A DNA stretch of 64,000 nucleotides from Anseranas semipalmata (GCA_013399115.1 VXAA01001244.1:1087862-1151861); one strand, 5' to 3'; numbered from the stretch's first letter, positions 38,301 to 51,900 are shown. The notes: generated from the letters alone by a model not told the origin. A program made the numbers and translations.

Positions 38301-38879
38301 CTGCAATTGACGGATTTATAGTAGTAAGTGTGGCATGAACAGAGACTTGAGGCTAATCTATATCACAGAGCAACCTTTGGTTTGTAGAAACAGTCGATTT
38401 GTTTTATGTACTCTTTCCAAAGAAAGATCAGTTTAACATATGTTTTCATTTATGATTTAACAAAATCTGTTTGCAAGGTTAGTTTTAAACACTAGAAATT
38501 TAACATACTTATGCCTTTTAGCTATTTATGAAACCTGTTTGCTTTTTAGTTGTTTCCTCAAAGCAAGCTTATTCCCAGAGCATGAATTTGTAATTGCTTT
38601 GTAAATTAATTAACAAAATTAAGATCTACGCTGAAAATGGGTGAGTCATTTAGCATTCAGATTTTGAAAGTGAGTCAAGGGAATTCACTATTTGGGACTT
38701 TGCCAGCATCACAGCTAAATAGATGGGTTATCCTATCATATAGTGGAATATGCATCTATTAGGAGGAGTTCCCAAGAACCATGAGGTCTTTGTAACAGAA
38801 CACATCCGTTGTTGTTTTTGCTTCATGGGTTAACAAAAGGTTTATTCCTTTCCTTCTTCTGCCTCCTGCACAGCAACAC
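35366..38879. other. Unique non-coding sequence, possible conserved segments
   Basis: Very AT-rich, with A/T runs at 35870-35880, 35936-35950, 36337-36349 and 36462-36472. No open frame exceeds about 109 codons (36510-36839, plus, no domain). Stretches at about 37481-37560, 37640-37800 and 38401-38720 are free of simple repeats and rich in TAATT and ATGCAT-type words. They might be conserved non-coding elements, which the window alone cannot show. Confidence 0.45.
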
Positions 38880-39300
38880 ACACAAGCAATTCCACATTTA
38901 TGGGACTGAGAAGAGATGAGACCACATCCTCGCCAGCAGCTGGGTCCATATGGCCTGTGCTGTGTGTCCCTTGTTGCCCACCGAGGTCTCTATGGGTAAC
39001 GCTCTCCACTGAGCACCAGCTAACCCCTGAAAGCACAGGGCATGCGACAGCTGCCTTCTGGGAAGCAGGGCTCAGCTCCTGCCCCAGTCCCGGCACAGGA
39101 CTTTGTCTCCTTTCCTTTAAATTTCAAAGCTTTTTAGATCTCTGCTCCAGTTTTCAGTTGTTTGATTGGGTGGGTTTTTGTGGTGGTGGGTTTTGGTTTT
39201 GTTTGGGTATTTTCTTGTGGGGGGTGTTTTGTTTTTTTGCTAATAATACACATTCTTTATTTCTCAAGCATTCAGTGAAGCTCCTTCAGCAATTTTCACT
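38880..39300. other. GC-richer patch followed by G/T-rich tract
   Basis: The segment 38880-39110 has higher G+C than its surroundings and holds overlapping chance frames on both strands (38900-39304 plus, 134 codons; 38842-39096 minus, 84 codons). The C-terminal half of the plus frame is a translation of a G/T-only tract (about 39165-39241, with GGTGGTGGG and GTTTTG words), so the frame is not credible as a gene. No repeat family is recognised. Confidence 0.5.
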
Positions 39301-42300
39301 TTGATTAATGCCAGCTGCTAGCTCATTCTTTTTAACATAATCCATTAGGTTTGGGTAGCTACTTTTTCTGGGATGTGAATACCTGGCTTTGTTCTGAAAG
39401 ATGCATTTTTAAGTGACTTTTCAATTACCATTGTGTTTTCTGGTTTACAAAGCGATTGCTGCTGGCAACCTCAAGAGACCTAGTGAAGAAAAGCAGTTAA
39501 ACAGAAATGTGAGGCTTCTATACTTGATTATCTAACATTACTGGCTCCCACAAAACAGCATCTTTTATGCTGATCTTACATTTACTTGAAGCTGAATTAT
39601 CTAAATCCTCGGTTTCTATTTCCCAAACTTTAAAGCACAAACAGCTTGCCTGCTGCTTTCTCTGATGTGTCCAATGAAAATGTGACATGAAGAATTAAAA
39701 ATAAAAAGAAATGCCATGCTGCTATACTTAGACACTTGGTTTCTCTCTTCCCTAGGAAATTGAAATCTCCTTTTAATAACATTCAGAAGCAAGTATAGTT
39801 TGTTTTCTTGCAATCAACTTTCAATTTGCTGAAAAGGAAGAGCTGACAGGAAGATGTCCAAAATCACCATGAAACTACTTTTTTCCCCCTTTTTTTTTTT
39901 CCTAGGGTGCTGTGCTGGTTGTAGCATTTATTATCACTTCATGCTGCACTATCTAGAGGCTTCATTTTGGCCTCACCTACCACGCACCTCAAAGAAAGTA
40001 AAAGAGGCTAAGACAAAACTAGTGAATTATATGAGTGTATTGGTAACTAAGAACAGGAAGTCATTATAGTTTCACCTTAGCCGATAGGATACAAACACTT
40101 TGTCTATACATCTGAAAGAGTCCAAAAGCTGTCACAAAAAGCAGATAAAACCTGCCCAGCAGAAAAAGCAGAGCATTCTATGGTTCTTGAATTGGAGGTC
40201 CTAATTCATTAAAGAGAAACCACAGTCAGCCTCCCAGGGATGTTCCTCAGTCATTCCTCCTCCAAGATTTTCCTCCTACAGTCTAGGCTCTTTTCTCCAA
40301 ATCACATGCAAGTTCCTGTTATTAGTCCAATAGTCACTGTTTGTTTGCTTTCGCCCAGCAGAGCTATTGCTTTTTAATCTCCACTTTCTTAAGTGATGGA
40401 TTCTCTCTCATTCAATTGCTTTAGAGTTAATCTGCTCTATCTTTAAAATTCCTTCAATGCTGAATTATATCTTTATCTTTTTGATGAAGATAACCGTCAA
40501 GATAAAGAAGTGTCTCTCTGACATCCTATCAATCGGGTCACCCATTAGAAATTATGACATCTTAAGAATTATCCTTGACCTTCCCGGACATCAAAAACAC
40601 CTCTTATGACTGGGTGGCAAAAGGTTCCTGAAAGTAAAGAGACACATCCCGGTTCTAATCTCCTTGTTGTTGTTTCTACTGTTATTTCATGTCATTACAC
40701 ATATTAGTTTATACTCATGTATAATTTTTAGTTTCTTATATTCCATTAAACACTTCTTTATTCATATAGTCTGTCATGCTCACATTAAGACAATTTCAGA
40801 ATAGCATTCTGTAATATCACTATACAATATAGTTATCGCATATTCCTTTGCTGTGAAAAATTATTCAGGAACTGGGACTGCTTACTCTAGAGATGAGAAG
40901 ACTGAAGGAGATATCAAAGCTCCTGAGTATGTTAAATCACACTATAAAGAAAGCCAGAATAATTTACTGTCCATATTTATAATGAGCAGAACAAGAAATA
41001 GGGCAGCACTCCTGTTGACTTTTTTAAGTGAATGCCCTTGTCACAGAACATGCCTTAGTCCATCACTAAAGTAAATACCTTTCTTCAAAACACTGATTAT
41101 ACCTATCAATCATGAATATAGAAAGCTACCACTAAAAGAAAAAAGTGGGTCTGACTGTGTAAGGAATCTGGAAGAAAGAAAGAGATTGATATACACTTGA
41201 TATCAGATTCTTTTTCATTCTTTTCCCCTCTAGAATGAAATCATATTCACTTGACACAAAAGAGGGCGTTTATTTTGTTTTTCACAGAATACATTACCCG
41301 ATTTGTGTATGGCATTTAGATACACGATGTTGATCTTATTGGGTAATAAACTCAGGAATAAACTATGAAGGTATAAAAATTAGCTAACCTCACTAGTTAT
41401 GCAGGACTAGGTAATCAAATGAAACAGCTATGTTAAATAATTAGTTTAATTTGTCTCTAAAAAATCAAAGCTCCTCTTCTGACTTCACTTATTTATTTGT
41501 AATTGTTCTACGATGTGAAGAAAGGGTTAGGCCTAACATTTTTTCGTGTTTTATTCATTTCTGGGATAGTAGATCAATCTTTCACATTCAGCAATGATCA
41601 CAACGATGGAGGTCCTGCACTGACTGCTTGTAAAATCATTACATAAAGCTGGTCTTAGTGCGGATGCCATGTGGAACAGCTCTGACACTTTCTCACCTCT
41701 GGATAGTATTATGTCCTAAATCCTTTAGGCCTCCTTGGAAATTCCTGACATAGATCTTAAACATGCCTGCCTCTACATACTTGCAATGCTTCATTTGAAA
41801 CCCCCTCTTTCCACACACTTTTTCCTTCCTTGTTTTCTAGTATATCACTATTGAGGTTCCTTATGAGGGGATCTGCTGTGTCTTTACTAATAAGTCATAA
41901 GAAATCTTCGATTTGCACAGCCTGAAGTGGCACTGAAGAGTGCATGCCTGGGTGGGCTCTTTTTGAGGGATGCAGAAGCTCAGAGGCATTCAGATGGGCT
42001 CTCCACCTAGCAGCCAACAGATTGGCACAACCCATAGCAGCCTGGCCATCAAAGAGGCAGTGAGCTGCATGGGGGCTCCCGTTACTGATGGAGCTACCTG
42101 CCCAGCACTGCTTTGTGGTCCACATTGCACTCAAACAGCAGAAGCAGGGCTTGGAAGCTCAAGCCAGCAACATTGTCCCCAGAATAAGGCACAGAATTCA
42201 GTAAAGCAAAATGAAATAAAGCAAGGGTAATAGATTTTAGTTTTTCTAACTGTATAGCTGAGAGCAAGTATTGACTTTTTTCTTTCCTTAAACAGGCTTT

Positions 42301-45140
42301 TTAATGGTTGGTTAAGTCTGTTATTACTTGACAGATTCCAATCTCAAAACTAAGATGGAAAAAATAGAGAACATTCCAGAAGAAAAACAAAAAAAATAAT
42401 GGCATTCAATGCTGAAACTTATTACAAGAGACCATCCTTATCATGCAATTTATTCCTTAAAGAACGGTTTCAAAACATCCATAATTATACCAAATGCAGT
42501 CCTGCCTCCCTTCATCAGCCATCCTCCTTTTCTGGTTAAAAAAAAAAGACCACTCCTTCTACCTGCACAGAAGATTCACAAACTTGACATAGATTTTTTG
42601 TAAGCTGAGAAATACGTTTGCTACTGAGATTACCAATACTTCTTCAGAGTTAACTGATTTATGAAAAGTAGTTGTTTTTTTCCCCCCATGATGATTCACT
42701 GCATTTCCATTATTATTCATGAAAGGTTGTAAAAGCTTTTTTCAAAGATCTCATTGTTCTTTATCTACAGCATTTTTCTGAGTTCACCATAGGTGCTGTG
42801 CACCCATGCAATCTAAGTACTTCCTCACAAAATTCTGTCCTATCCGGACTTTCAAGAAGAAATTTTATTCATATGGTTTAAAATATGTAAATGACGCAAA
42901 GGGCCTCAGTATTTGAAACATGTTCAAAAAGTAGTTTTTCTTTTAGGATTTGACAAATAAGTGAAGGGCAAAAAAAAATTCTCAAAAACAGGGTAAATTT
43001 TTTCAGAAAACAATATTGATTGATTCTCTGATATTTTATTTTTTTTTTACACAATCACAAGAAAAAATACTGTTTTCTATCCACTATCCACTCTACTATT
43101 ATTGTTTAACAGGCGTTGAATCTGTTTCTTAAGAGAGACTACAGTCAAAACTAAACCAAAATATATTTTCACTTACACTAAATACCTGAGAAAAAAAAAA
43201 AATGCATCCTTACTGGTCAGTCTACTGCTTAGGCATCGGGTTATGAGGTATTTGATTAAGTACACAGGATCACAATGTTTATTCATTATTTCAATGTTCT
43301 AAAATTAAAGACTTATCTTTTGCAGCTGTTAACTAATAGCAAAGACAGCACTAGAAGAGACATCTTTTACAAGAATGAGGGTATTACTTTCCCTCTAAAC
43401 ATAAGCAAGGTAAATAAACTGAAAATTTGCAGGATTTTTCCAGCTATATCTAGAAATATTTTAAAACTTTACCCCTATTCATTATTCAAAGAAAGTAATG
43501 ATCTTTAGTTATATTAACTTAAAGAGAAAAAGTAATTTATTACAAAATTAATATCCACAGTTTGCTCAGTATTCATTTTCTGATGAAGAAGCTGGTTCAG
43601 CTAGGATACAATAAATTTCCTCTTCTCGTTAATTCCTTTCGAAGCGAGACAGATTCAGCACAATTCATCCTGACCTTACTTTCAGCAATCTGCCCCAGCC
43701 TGTCCCAGGATCTCATAGGAGCCTCATTTCTAGAAATATTCATTCAAGTGCTCAGATTTACACATTCAGTGGGATTACTCATGTGTAACTGCCCACATCT
43801 CTGCAGCCGTGTGCATGCACATCAGGCACGTGCCCTCGTGGGAAGAGTCAAAAAGTCAGGCAGAGAACAAGGGAGACAGCTGTCAACTTCATTTGTTGGG
43901 AAAGAGATAAGTTCAATTAGAGCCTTAGCACTATGACTAACGACCTTCAAGGTTTAATTTACCACTGGATGTACAGTGCATGGAAAAAGATTAATAAAAC
44001 CCTTTTCATGCTAATCTGTACCACAGAGAAACTTATACTTTCCACTCAAATTAGGTTTTTAGCAATCAATCTCCAGAGCTCCTTTAGGAATTCCCCAGTG
44101 GGGAGATGAAGACGGATGAGAGAAATTCCTAACGCATCCCCTGCCTCAAAGGCTGCTCTGGAGCCTGGGTCAGCACCCTGCTTGCCTGCAGATTACTGCA
44201 GACCAAGTCAATACATTCTGCTGAACAACCTCTCTCTTCAGTGCAATTACTGTGGGGATGGCGAGCAGAATGGAGAAGTTCAGCACTTGGGAATTAACTA
44301 TAGAATTCATCTGGAAGAAACTTCAAGAAAAACCGTCAGAACTGTCCATGCATGGACATTAGTTGCTACCTCTTGTTGGAGAAGGGGTAAGATAGAGACT
44401 GAAAGAGCTTCCTAAACAAGGTCATGCACCTTAAGCTGCACATGCAAGTGTTCTGCACTCCTGTCTGCCCGATAACTTATGGTGGGCACATTCCATTTTA
44501 CTCTGGAACAGAAATCTGATAAGAACCTGCTATTGAGCCACACCTTGGCCCACACACTTGCAACAGCCACCTTGCCTTGATGGTGCAGACACCGCTGCTG
44601 TCCCTCAAGGCAGGGTGCCCCGGTGTGATTGCAGGTAAGGATGCCTGATGTGCTTTCATAAGTTCTCAGCCTCACCCCTCAGCTTGGCTCCCAGACAATA
44701 TCGAGTGCAGAAGCCTGCGCTAGACCTCCAAGCAGGCTACACGAGTGACAGGCATTGCAGACATATCCCTTCTTAGAGCCCACCTTTTACCTTCTTAAGA
44801 AGAGAAGAAGGTTAGTGCAATGCCAATCTTCTAAAGTGCTGGGCCTACTCCCTAAGTAGAAGGCTAACCCTGCTGTGAATACTAGCAGCAAAAGCTTAAG
44901 AAATTGCCAGCTGTTGTCTCCAACTCCTCAGGGAGCTAGAAATTACCATTATATACAGCTGATAGATGTCTCTGCAGGAGTTACCTATCATGAAGCCCAC
45001 ATTAAAGACTCATTTATATCCTTAACACTAGACACCTTGCTGATTTGAGTGTCCTTAAATGAAGGATTAATTGCCTCTCCCTTGAATATCTGATTTTGTT
45101 CCATCAATCTGATTACATCAGATTCCCTGGTCTACAGCAC
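39301..45140. other. Unique non-coding sequence, no gene seen
   Basis: AT-rich sequence. Somewhat GC-richer patches at about 41930-42180 and 44130-44700 contain no identifiable gene. The open frame at 43562-43936 (plus, 124 codons) shows no domain. No RNA gene or repeat family is recognised beyond T and A runs. Confidence 0.55.
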
Positions 45141-45236
45141 AAAACTTCATTATAGCCCAACCCCTGCGTGCAACCCTATTATCATAAGAGCAATACCAAC
45201 TGCGATTTCTATGTAGCACCATCATTCAAGGTGATT
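45141..45236 (+). repeat. Diverged duplicated segment, copy 1
   Basis: By eye this 96-bp segment aligns along its whole length with 45811-45906. Shared words in order are: TTCATTA, AGAGCAAT followed by CCAACT, then GCGATT against GTGATT, then AGCACCAT, then TTCAAGGTG against TCCAAGATG. Identity is roughly 70 percent with small indels. The family is not recognised. Confidence 0.6.
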
Positions 45237-45810
45237 CCAGCTCTCTAGCTTCATCCTCCATGGTTGCTTACCACTGCAGTTTACAGTCTAGCTACAAAAT
45301 TTCTGTCTTTCAGGACAGAAAATGTGAGCAGCAGTCAGCCTCAGGTAGCATAAAGCTGAAGGTATGCTAACTTACGAAAAGGACTCAGTATTTTTCTTGT
45401 ATTTTTTGAGCAGTCGCTCATTAAGTGTGTGGAAACTGGACCATTCCTCAGATCTCAAGAGCAAAAGAACAATGTTGTGTAAGAGACGTGCTTTAGAGGC
45501 CCAGCAACTGCATGCTTACCTGCACAGTCTGCTAAGCTGTTTAGCAAAGAAACTTAAACATATTAGAAACACATTTAACTAGCCAGAAACTTGAGGTCAG
45601 CACTACCTGGCCACAGGCCTGCGTGAACTCCTCTTTCTTCCTCTAACTAGATATAGCAGAGAATGGCAGCTTTTACTGTTGAACCACTCTGCATCATTTG
45701 CTCTATTCAGAGAAACACTCTCCTCCCAGCTCTTGTAAGAGAAGCACTCATCTAGGGGTTATTGCTAACTATTCAGTTTATAGGGTTTTTGGTAACAGCT
45801 GGAGAGTGTG
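45237..45810. other. Unique non-coding sequence between the duplicated segments
   Basis: I see no extension of the 45141/45811 similarity into this spacer and no gene. The open frame at 45364-45582 (plus, 72 codons) has no recognised domain. Confidence 0.5.
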
Positions 45811-45906
45811 AACAAGTTTCATTACAAGTCAGCACTTGCTTACAGCTCTAATATCAGAGCAATTCCAACTGTGATTCCCAACAAGCACCATTATCCAAGA
45901 TGGTTT
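45811..45906 (+). repeat. Diverged duplicated segment, copy 2
   Basis: This is the partner of 45141-45236, about 670 bp downstream in the same orientation. It reads GTTTCATTACAAGTCAGCAC, then AGAGCAATTCCAACTGTGAT, then AAGCACCATTATCCAAGATG. Either a local segment was duplicated long ago or these are two copies of an unrecognised interspersed repeat. The flanks do not obviously align. Confidence 0.6.
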
Positions 45907-48459
45907 GACCACAGGAACATGACTTGTTCACCACATGTTGGTACTGCAAGGCTGTTGCACAGATTCCCTGTCAGCAGGAGTCCACATATTCCATTGGATC
46001 CCACACTCCAAAACTGTACCACTGACTTGATTACAGCCTATGGAGATTCATTCACACTATACCCTGTGAAGGGAAATACAGTGGGGGGGGGAAAGCAACT
46101 GAATCTTAGCAGTCTAGGACATGGGAATTGCTGATGGAATATCATCAGCTGTCCACTTCTCAAAGTTCTGATTCGTGTCACAATTAACACACTCAAGTTC
46201 AGTCAGAGATGCAAGAAACTAAGGAGATCCTTCCTTTACTTTTCAAAATGCAGTTCTGTAGGTAAGACTTTGAACTGTTCCAATCCCCTCTTTATAAATC
46301 ATCAGGATTAATATTATATTCCACATAAAATTTTGGGGTTGTACACACCAATTCAGACACGCTGGCACAACTACCCTGTTCTCCTGATGCAAGTTCCTTC
46401 CCCAGTTCCCAATACATACCGCAAACATCAGCAGGTTACTATTTGAAAGTTCTGAAAAGCATATTTACTCAATGACTGTCCAAATTAGCAAACAGATGAG
46501 AATCTTTCAACATCAGAACCCTTGTAGCTTTAGCAGTCCAGACTCATCTTCCTCCTCACCTTTCTTCTTTGTAACTCATTTCTTCATGTCTGGGAGACTG
46601 ATTTTTTTTTTCCTGCCTTTTTAACTTGCATAATTTGTATTCATGTGCACACTTCCGCATCAGAAGACAAACAAGACTTTTTGTAGAAGTTTGATTTTCC
46701 AGGTTGCTGGGGGGGGGGGAGGTCTTTCAGGAGGTGAGCCCACAACATGGAGATCAACCACAGAACTGCTAAGAACCCAGCTGTCACAGCACTGCCCAAG
46801 GATGCAGAAAAGCAGAAGTGCTATAAATTAGTCTTCCATAGGAAAGGGGAGAATGGGTACAGCAAAACATACTTATTGGCATGGACATGCTTAAAATTTT
46901 GATTAGTCTAGATCTGCAATACTTTTGCCCAGCTGAAATTAACACGTTTTTGTGAAAAGCTTCCATTGTGAAGAATCGGTGGTCCTGATAAAATAACTTT
47001 GAACAAAGTTCCCCAAAAGGAGTGGTTTTCATGCCAGAATCCTGCATTAACCTGGCATTTGGTTTAAAAGGCCACGGAGATGTAAAGGTGGAGGAGGCAG
47101 GAAAAAAAAAAAAATCTCATTTTGGCAGCACAAATTGTACAATTCAGGAGCAAGTGCCCTGCCTGACACTTCAAAATAAGCAAGCGGAGTGGCTGTGAAA
47201 GGACGTGATTAGTGGCAGAGTGAGCGCTGCCCGGCTGAAAGCTGGCTTCTCCCCTGCAGCAGGGCCTCACTCTGCCCAGGGCAGCTCGCTGCTCAATCAT
47301 TGCTTAGGCTCCCTGCGGGTGCCATCAGGAATAGCAGGAACAATTGCTGAGAATGGCATAAAGAGTGCCGGAAAATATACTGCTGTTCTTCCCGTGCTGG
47401 ATGGGCCATCCAGAATGGTGAGGAATTAGACACAGCTGTAGTGTTCCCCCTGAATCACATCTTTCAGCCCCTTGCGCCTCCCGAGATCTCAGTGCCTGGT
47501 CAGTCCAGGTGATCAAAGGCTGATTGCAATTATTTTAAGTTCTTTAGTAAAGATAAACAAAAGCTCATCAAAACACTGCACTGAAGATTAGGCTGTTTTT
47601 TTTTAAAAAAAAAAAAAATTCAAGTTGATTCTTCATCAAAAAAAGTGATGTTTTGATGTCAGATTTTCCTTTTTCTCTCTGGGGCTTTTTTCAGTAGCAA
47701 GACCGAAAAGGGCTGAACGTCATAAAAAAAGATAAAGGCAAAATCAACACACCTTTCCTAACACTTTAGAAATAAAAAGCTTTTTCATAAATCCCATGAA
47801 AAATATCTACTTTTTTCCCCCCACTTTCTTTTATGGAAATACAATTCAAAAGGTTAAAGTGAACTAGAGCCAGGAGTTTCTAAGGGCTGAGGAGACTACA
47901 CTATATATACATGCCTCCTACCTACATCTTAACTGAGTAGTGCTAAAAATACTTGCTTTTAAAAAAAGGCCACCCGCTTTTCTAAATATTTTCACATACA
48001 CCCTCAGGTTCCAACACCATTTGAAATGGTTTGTTTCTATTTTTGTAAATGCAGGATTACAAAGTGTCCTTCAGTTATGTCTAATGCAGATCGCAATGAA
48101 CAGTCATCCATAAAACAGCTTGCTGAGAAGTGGCTATAAAGTCCCTGAAACAACAACGTGACCATGTTGTCATATGAAGACAAATATTCTGCCTTGGAAT
48201 CAGTTGTTGGCTTACAAGAGTATTGTAGGAGCTGCATATGCAAGGCTGACAGGCACCTGCCAGCATTATATATATAAAAATGTGTGTATATATAGTTGTA
48301 TGTATAGTATGTGTGTGTATATATATAGTTGGACCTTCCAAACATGAGAAAAAAAATGAGTAAAACCAAAAAGAGTTCTTTTCTTTCCAAGACAAGATGC
48401 ATGATTTAAGAACATTAATCTCATAATAGGAACGTGCAGACATTTTTAAGGGATATATA
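45907..48459. other. Unique non-coding sequence, no gene seen
   Basis: Contains G9 (46083-46091) and G11 (46709-46719) runs, and a T9/A14 junction (47596-47618). A GC-richer patch lies at about 47180-47520. A TA/TG low-complexity tract (about 48267-48326) underlies the Tyr/Ile/Thr-rich open frames of 121 and 151 codons on the minus strand (48037-48402, 48081-48536), which are therefore artefacts. Confidence 0.55.
48267..48326. repeat. TA/TG mixed microsatellite
   Basis: TATATATA, GTGTGTATATATA, GTATGTATAGTATG and GTGTGTATATATATA words in succession. This is an imperfect TA/TG array. Confidence 0.9.
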
Positions 48460-48985
48460 TAATAGAACTGCAAAAGTTTCAAAGGAGGGAAAAGAGGATC
48501 AGCCAATGCTTGGAAAGACTTCTTTACAAGAAACACCTAGGGAGGCTAGGGCTCTTCAGCCTGGAACAGAGATGCTCAGGGGAGCTACACTAAAAGGTGC
48601 AAAATCTGGAATTCCATGAAGACAGACCGGGGTTTCTCTGCACACAGCCCCTTCAGCATAAGGATTAGGGACATCAGATTATGCTGGCAGGTTCAGAACA
48701 AATTCAGAGAGGTGGTTCTTCGTAAAGCTTGTAGCTCATCTGGCAAGTGGCATGCTGCATGAATTTGTTCATACTAGAAGTTGCACATCATCTCAAGCAA
48801 AGGCTGGACATGTTCATGGGAGAGAATCAGCTAAAGATTACTACACATGCAGAAAATTATCTGCCCTGGGGGGTCCTCAGCTGCCAAGTCTTAAAGCAGA
48901 GAGGCAGCTGGGGTACTGAGTGCCTACCCTGTTCTCCTAGGGGCACGCTTATGTGGCAGATGCCCAGCCATCATGCCTAACAGCC
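48460..48985 (+). mobile_element. Old, degraded CR1-type LINE fragment, plus strand
   Basis: By eye the order of landmarks follows the end of a CR1-family element. GATCAGCCAATGCTTGGAAA and GAGGCTAGGGCTCTTCAGCC with CTGGAACAGAGATG correspond to the region around ERLRELGLFSLE. AGGTTCAGAACAAATTCAGA and then AAGCTTGTAGCTCATCTGGC correspond to the block ending in a GTGGAACTCATTGCC-like word. GGCTGGACATGTTCATGGGA and CTGCCCTGGGGGGTCCT follow. Sections between these are missing or unrecognisable. Divergence is much higher than in the other two CR1 copies, so this is an older subfamily or an older insertion. The 3' end is not clear. Confidence 0.7.
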
Positions 48986-51900
48986 CACTTGAATACTTCT
49001 ATTTTTGTTCCTGGAGACCTGTGGAGATGATTAACGCTATTCCACTGCATAGCCACCCTATTTCCCTGCTGTGTGGCAGCTAAGCATTTTGGACTTTTGC
49101 TGGTTTTCAAACTTTTGCATTACTACATTTGCACTGACATACAGCAGGACTATTGGTTCAACTACTTTTCAAAACCATATCCCAGATTTCCCAAATCCAG
49201 ACAGGAAACACAGACTTAATGATTGTTGTCATATTTTTATCAAAATATTTGCTCTATAGAACTCTTAAAAGTAGATACATGAAAATTACTTATATTCACC
49301 ACTGTAAATTATGATTTAGGTAACTGTAATAAAAGGGTATTTTCCTCTCAAAGCATTTGCCTTCCCCTAAAAGATTGATCACCTTCCCCTAGAGAACCTA
49401 AAACAATTTGAAATGGTTCTGCTTTATTTTTTTTATAAATACAAGGAGCTAGACATTATATAATAGAAGACCTGCACTTTATCCTGGCTGACTAACCAAT
49501 ATATTTATTTGTCATCTCATTTAAGTTCCCCAGGACTTGTCTGATGCAGAGAAAATTGCTGCCCTAAGGCACACTAGATGTGCACAGCTATGAAAAAGTG
49601 ATACAAAGAGCCACGACTCTCCACCAAAAAAAAAAAAAAAAAAAAAAAGTTAAAATTAACCCCAAGTTTAAAGCAACAAAATAACATGCAACCACTTCTC
49701 CTGTCACCCACCTACCCAGCTGCAGTAGCACAGTAGACCTGGGCCTCAAACTATCCCTATCCCCAGGCCAGACAGACAACACTGTCATCCAAGAGAGCTC
49801 TTGAAATGCTCAGTGCAAGTCACCTATATTGAGCTTGAAGTACTTAATACTAACAACTTAACTGTAATGTTTAAAGGGTTGAGTGAAAGGTTATAAATCA
49901 TTTTGTATAATCAAGTCTGAACTTCTTTGTAGCTAATAAAATAAAACACAAATAACCAAGAAAAATATTTTCACATAAAAGCCAAGACACTTAACAGCTT
50001 TGTACAAGCTAATTTTGTTTATTCACCAGTTCCCTCCCACCCGTTGCATGTGATGTATTGTATGCGTTGTTCCACAATGACAAAAAATAATGACTGCATA
50101 AAGTAGTTGTTTATAAAAACAAAAATTGGATAAACTAGAACAGATAAACAGAATTTAGAATGATTCTTAACCTCTATATTTAAAGGAAAAAATGGCTATT
50201 TCACATTTAGACTTCTCACTATCAAAGCCACACCAGTATATAGAGTTTGAGGACCTGCCTCCCCCCAGCCACCACCACCCCCCAGAAAGAAAAATTAGTT
50301 GCCCCTAAGTATCATCAGCTTTGATTCTCTTCTCACACAGGCACTGAAGACCTGCTCCAGAAAAAACACTTGAGCGGATGTGCAATTATCAGTGAAATGA
50401 ACGACAAGTTTAAGCACGTGCTGAAGGGTTAAGTTCTCCCCCTGACCCTACCATGGTCAGGCAGCCTGGACAGATGAAGATTGCCTTCCTGTCCCTTTCA
50501 CAGCCCTCCCACAGCACAGACAGCAACACCAATCATCCCCCAGGCAGGGACCTGAGCGGACACAAGCACACCCATGTGTCCCCAGCGTGTGCTCTGGGAC
50601 ACCCCTACAGCATCGCGTCTCCCCGCTCCTGCCATGAGCCTCCGCAGGTCTGCTGCTATTCCAGCTACTGCTGAACACCAGGTGGGGCAGCTGGTGCTAC
50701 AGCCACGGTAATAACAGCGATATTTCAGAAAAACTGATAAAAATGATGTTAATCCAGAGGGTACATACAGAAGCTCATTTGAGATCGATCAATAATATAC
50801 ATACTTTTTTGCTAAGCCATCCTCCAGATAAAGAAAAGCTTAAGAAGTTCGTGTTTCCTAAACACTGAGGAAGAGCCCCCAAAGCTGTTTCCCTGCACAT
50901 GATTAGCAGCACGAGTAGTAATGAATGCTGATGACTAAACCATTGCTGGAATAAAGAAAATACAGGCATCTATTCTGAGTCCAGCTGCTGACATAAAATC
51001 TCTCGATTTTAGATGTAGTAAGGATTCAACAGTTAGAAATTTAGATTAAAATAAGTTACAATAAAGAACAACTTGAGGAGATCAAAAGAACTAAAGTTAA
51101 AATAACCAAATCATTGGTGCAGCAATTATGCTTTCAATGCATGAATTCTGAATCCAGTTACTTCTGATAAATATTGCCAGTGGGAGAAAAACATCACAAC
51201 TTTACAAATAAAACCAGGGCAAGTCCTAGGAAAGCAGTCAATAGCTGTTTTATTGGATCATATTTCTATCTATTTCACTGTCTATCAGTCTCAAAGCTAA
51301 ATTCCATGAGAAGTTATAAAAATAGATGAAAAGTATTTCATTTTTTAATCTAGCCTTGAGCTTTCTGAAGCCACATGCACAATAGGCAATTGTCTCTGTT
51401 TACCAACAGCTGAAATATTATCACGTTACTTGTAGGCAATACAGTAAAGGAGAAATTTGAAGAGAGGTTTTAAATAGTACAATAATGAACTATGCATATT
51501 TACAAGGTCTCTGAAAAATGAAGCCTTGGTAATATAAAAGACATTTGCCTGAGCTTGTAACATGTAGATAATTGGAGGATGAAATAACAGACCAGACAGA
51601 GAAGTCATCTAATGTGATATTGAAGGAAAGACTGTTTGAAAAGCTTTAAGCAAGACGTGTAGTGCAAGCCACAGGGGCTGTCTTCAGCTACTTAAATTGG
51701 TCAAAAAGAATTTGTTTGAATTTATTTTCTTCATAGAAAGTTTCACATCCTAATACTACCATAGATGCCTATCAAAATTTGTTCTAGCATATATTGTCAC
51801 TTTATACAGTCAATGAAATCTAGACACTTTGCAGGACGAGTATGAAGCCCAATACCTCAAGAAAGCCAGCAAAAACTGCAGCAGTCAGCTGGCCACCAAA

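Noticed and set aside
48081..48536. 151-codon minus-strand frame
   Set aside because: It translates a TA/TG microsatellite (Tyr/Ile/Thr/His repeats) and runs into CR1-derived sequence.
49480..49570. Possible fourth MIR-like relic (CATCTCATTTAAG with GCAGAGAAAATTGCTGCCCT)
   Set aside because: Only scattered words match, and the spacing and the intervening sequence are poor.
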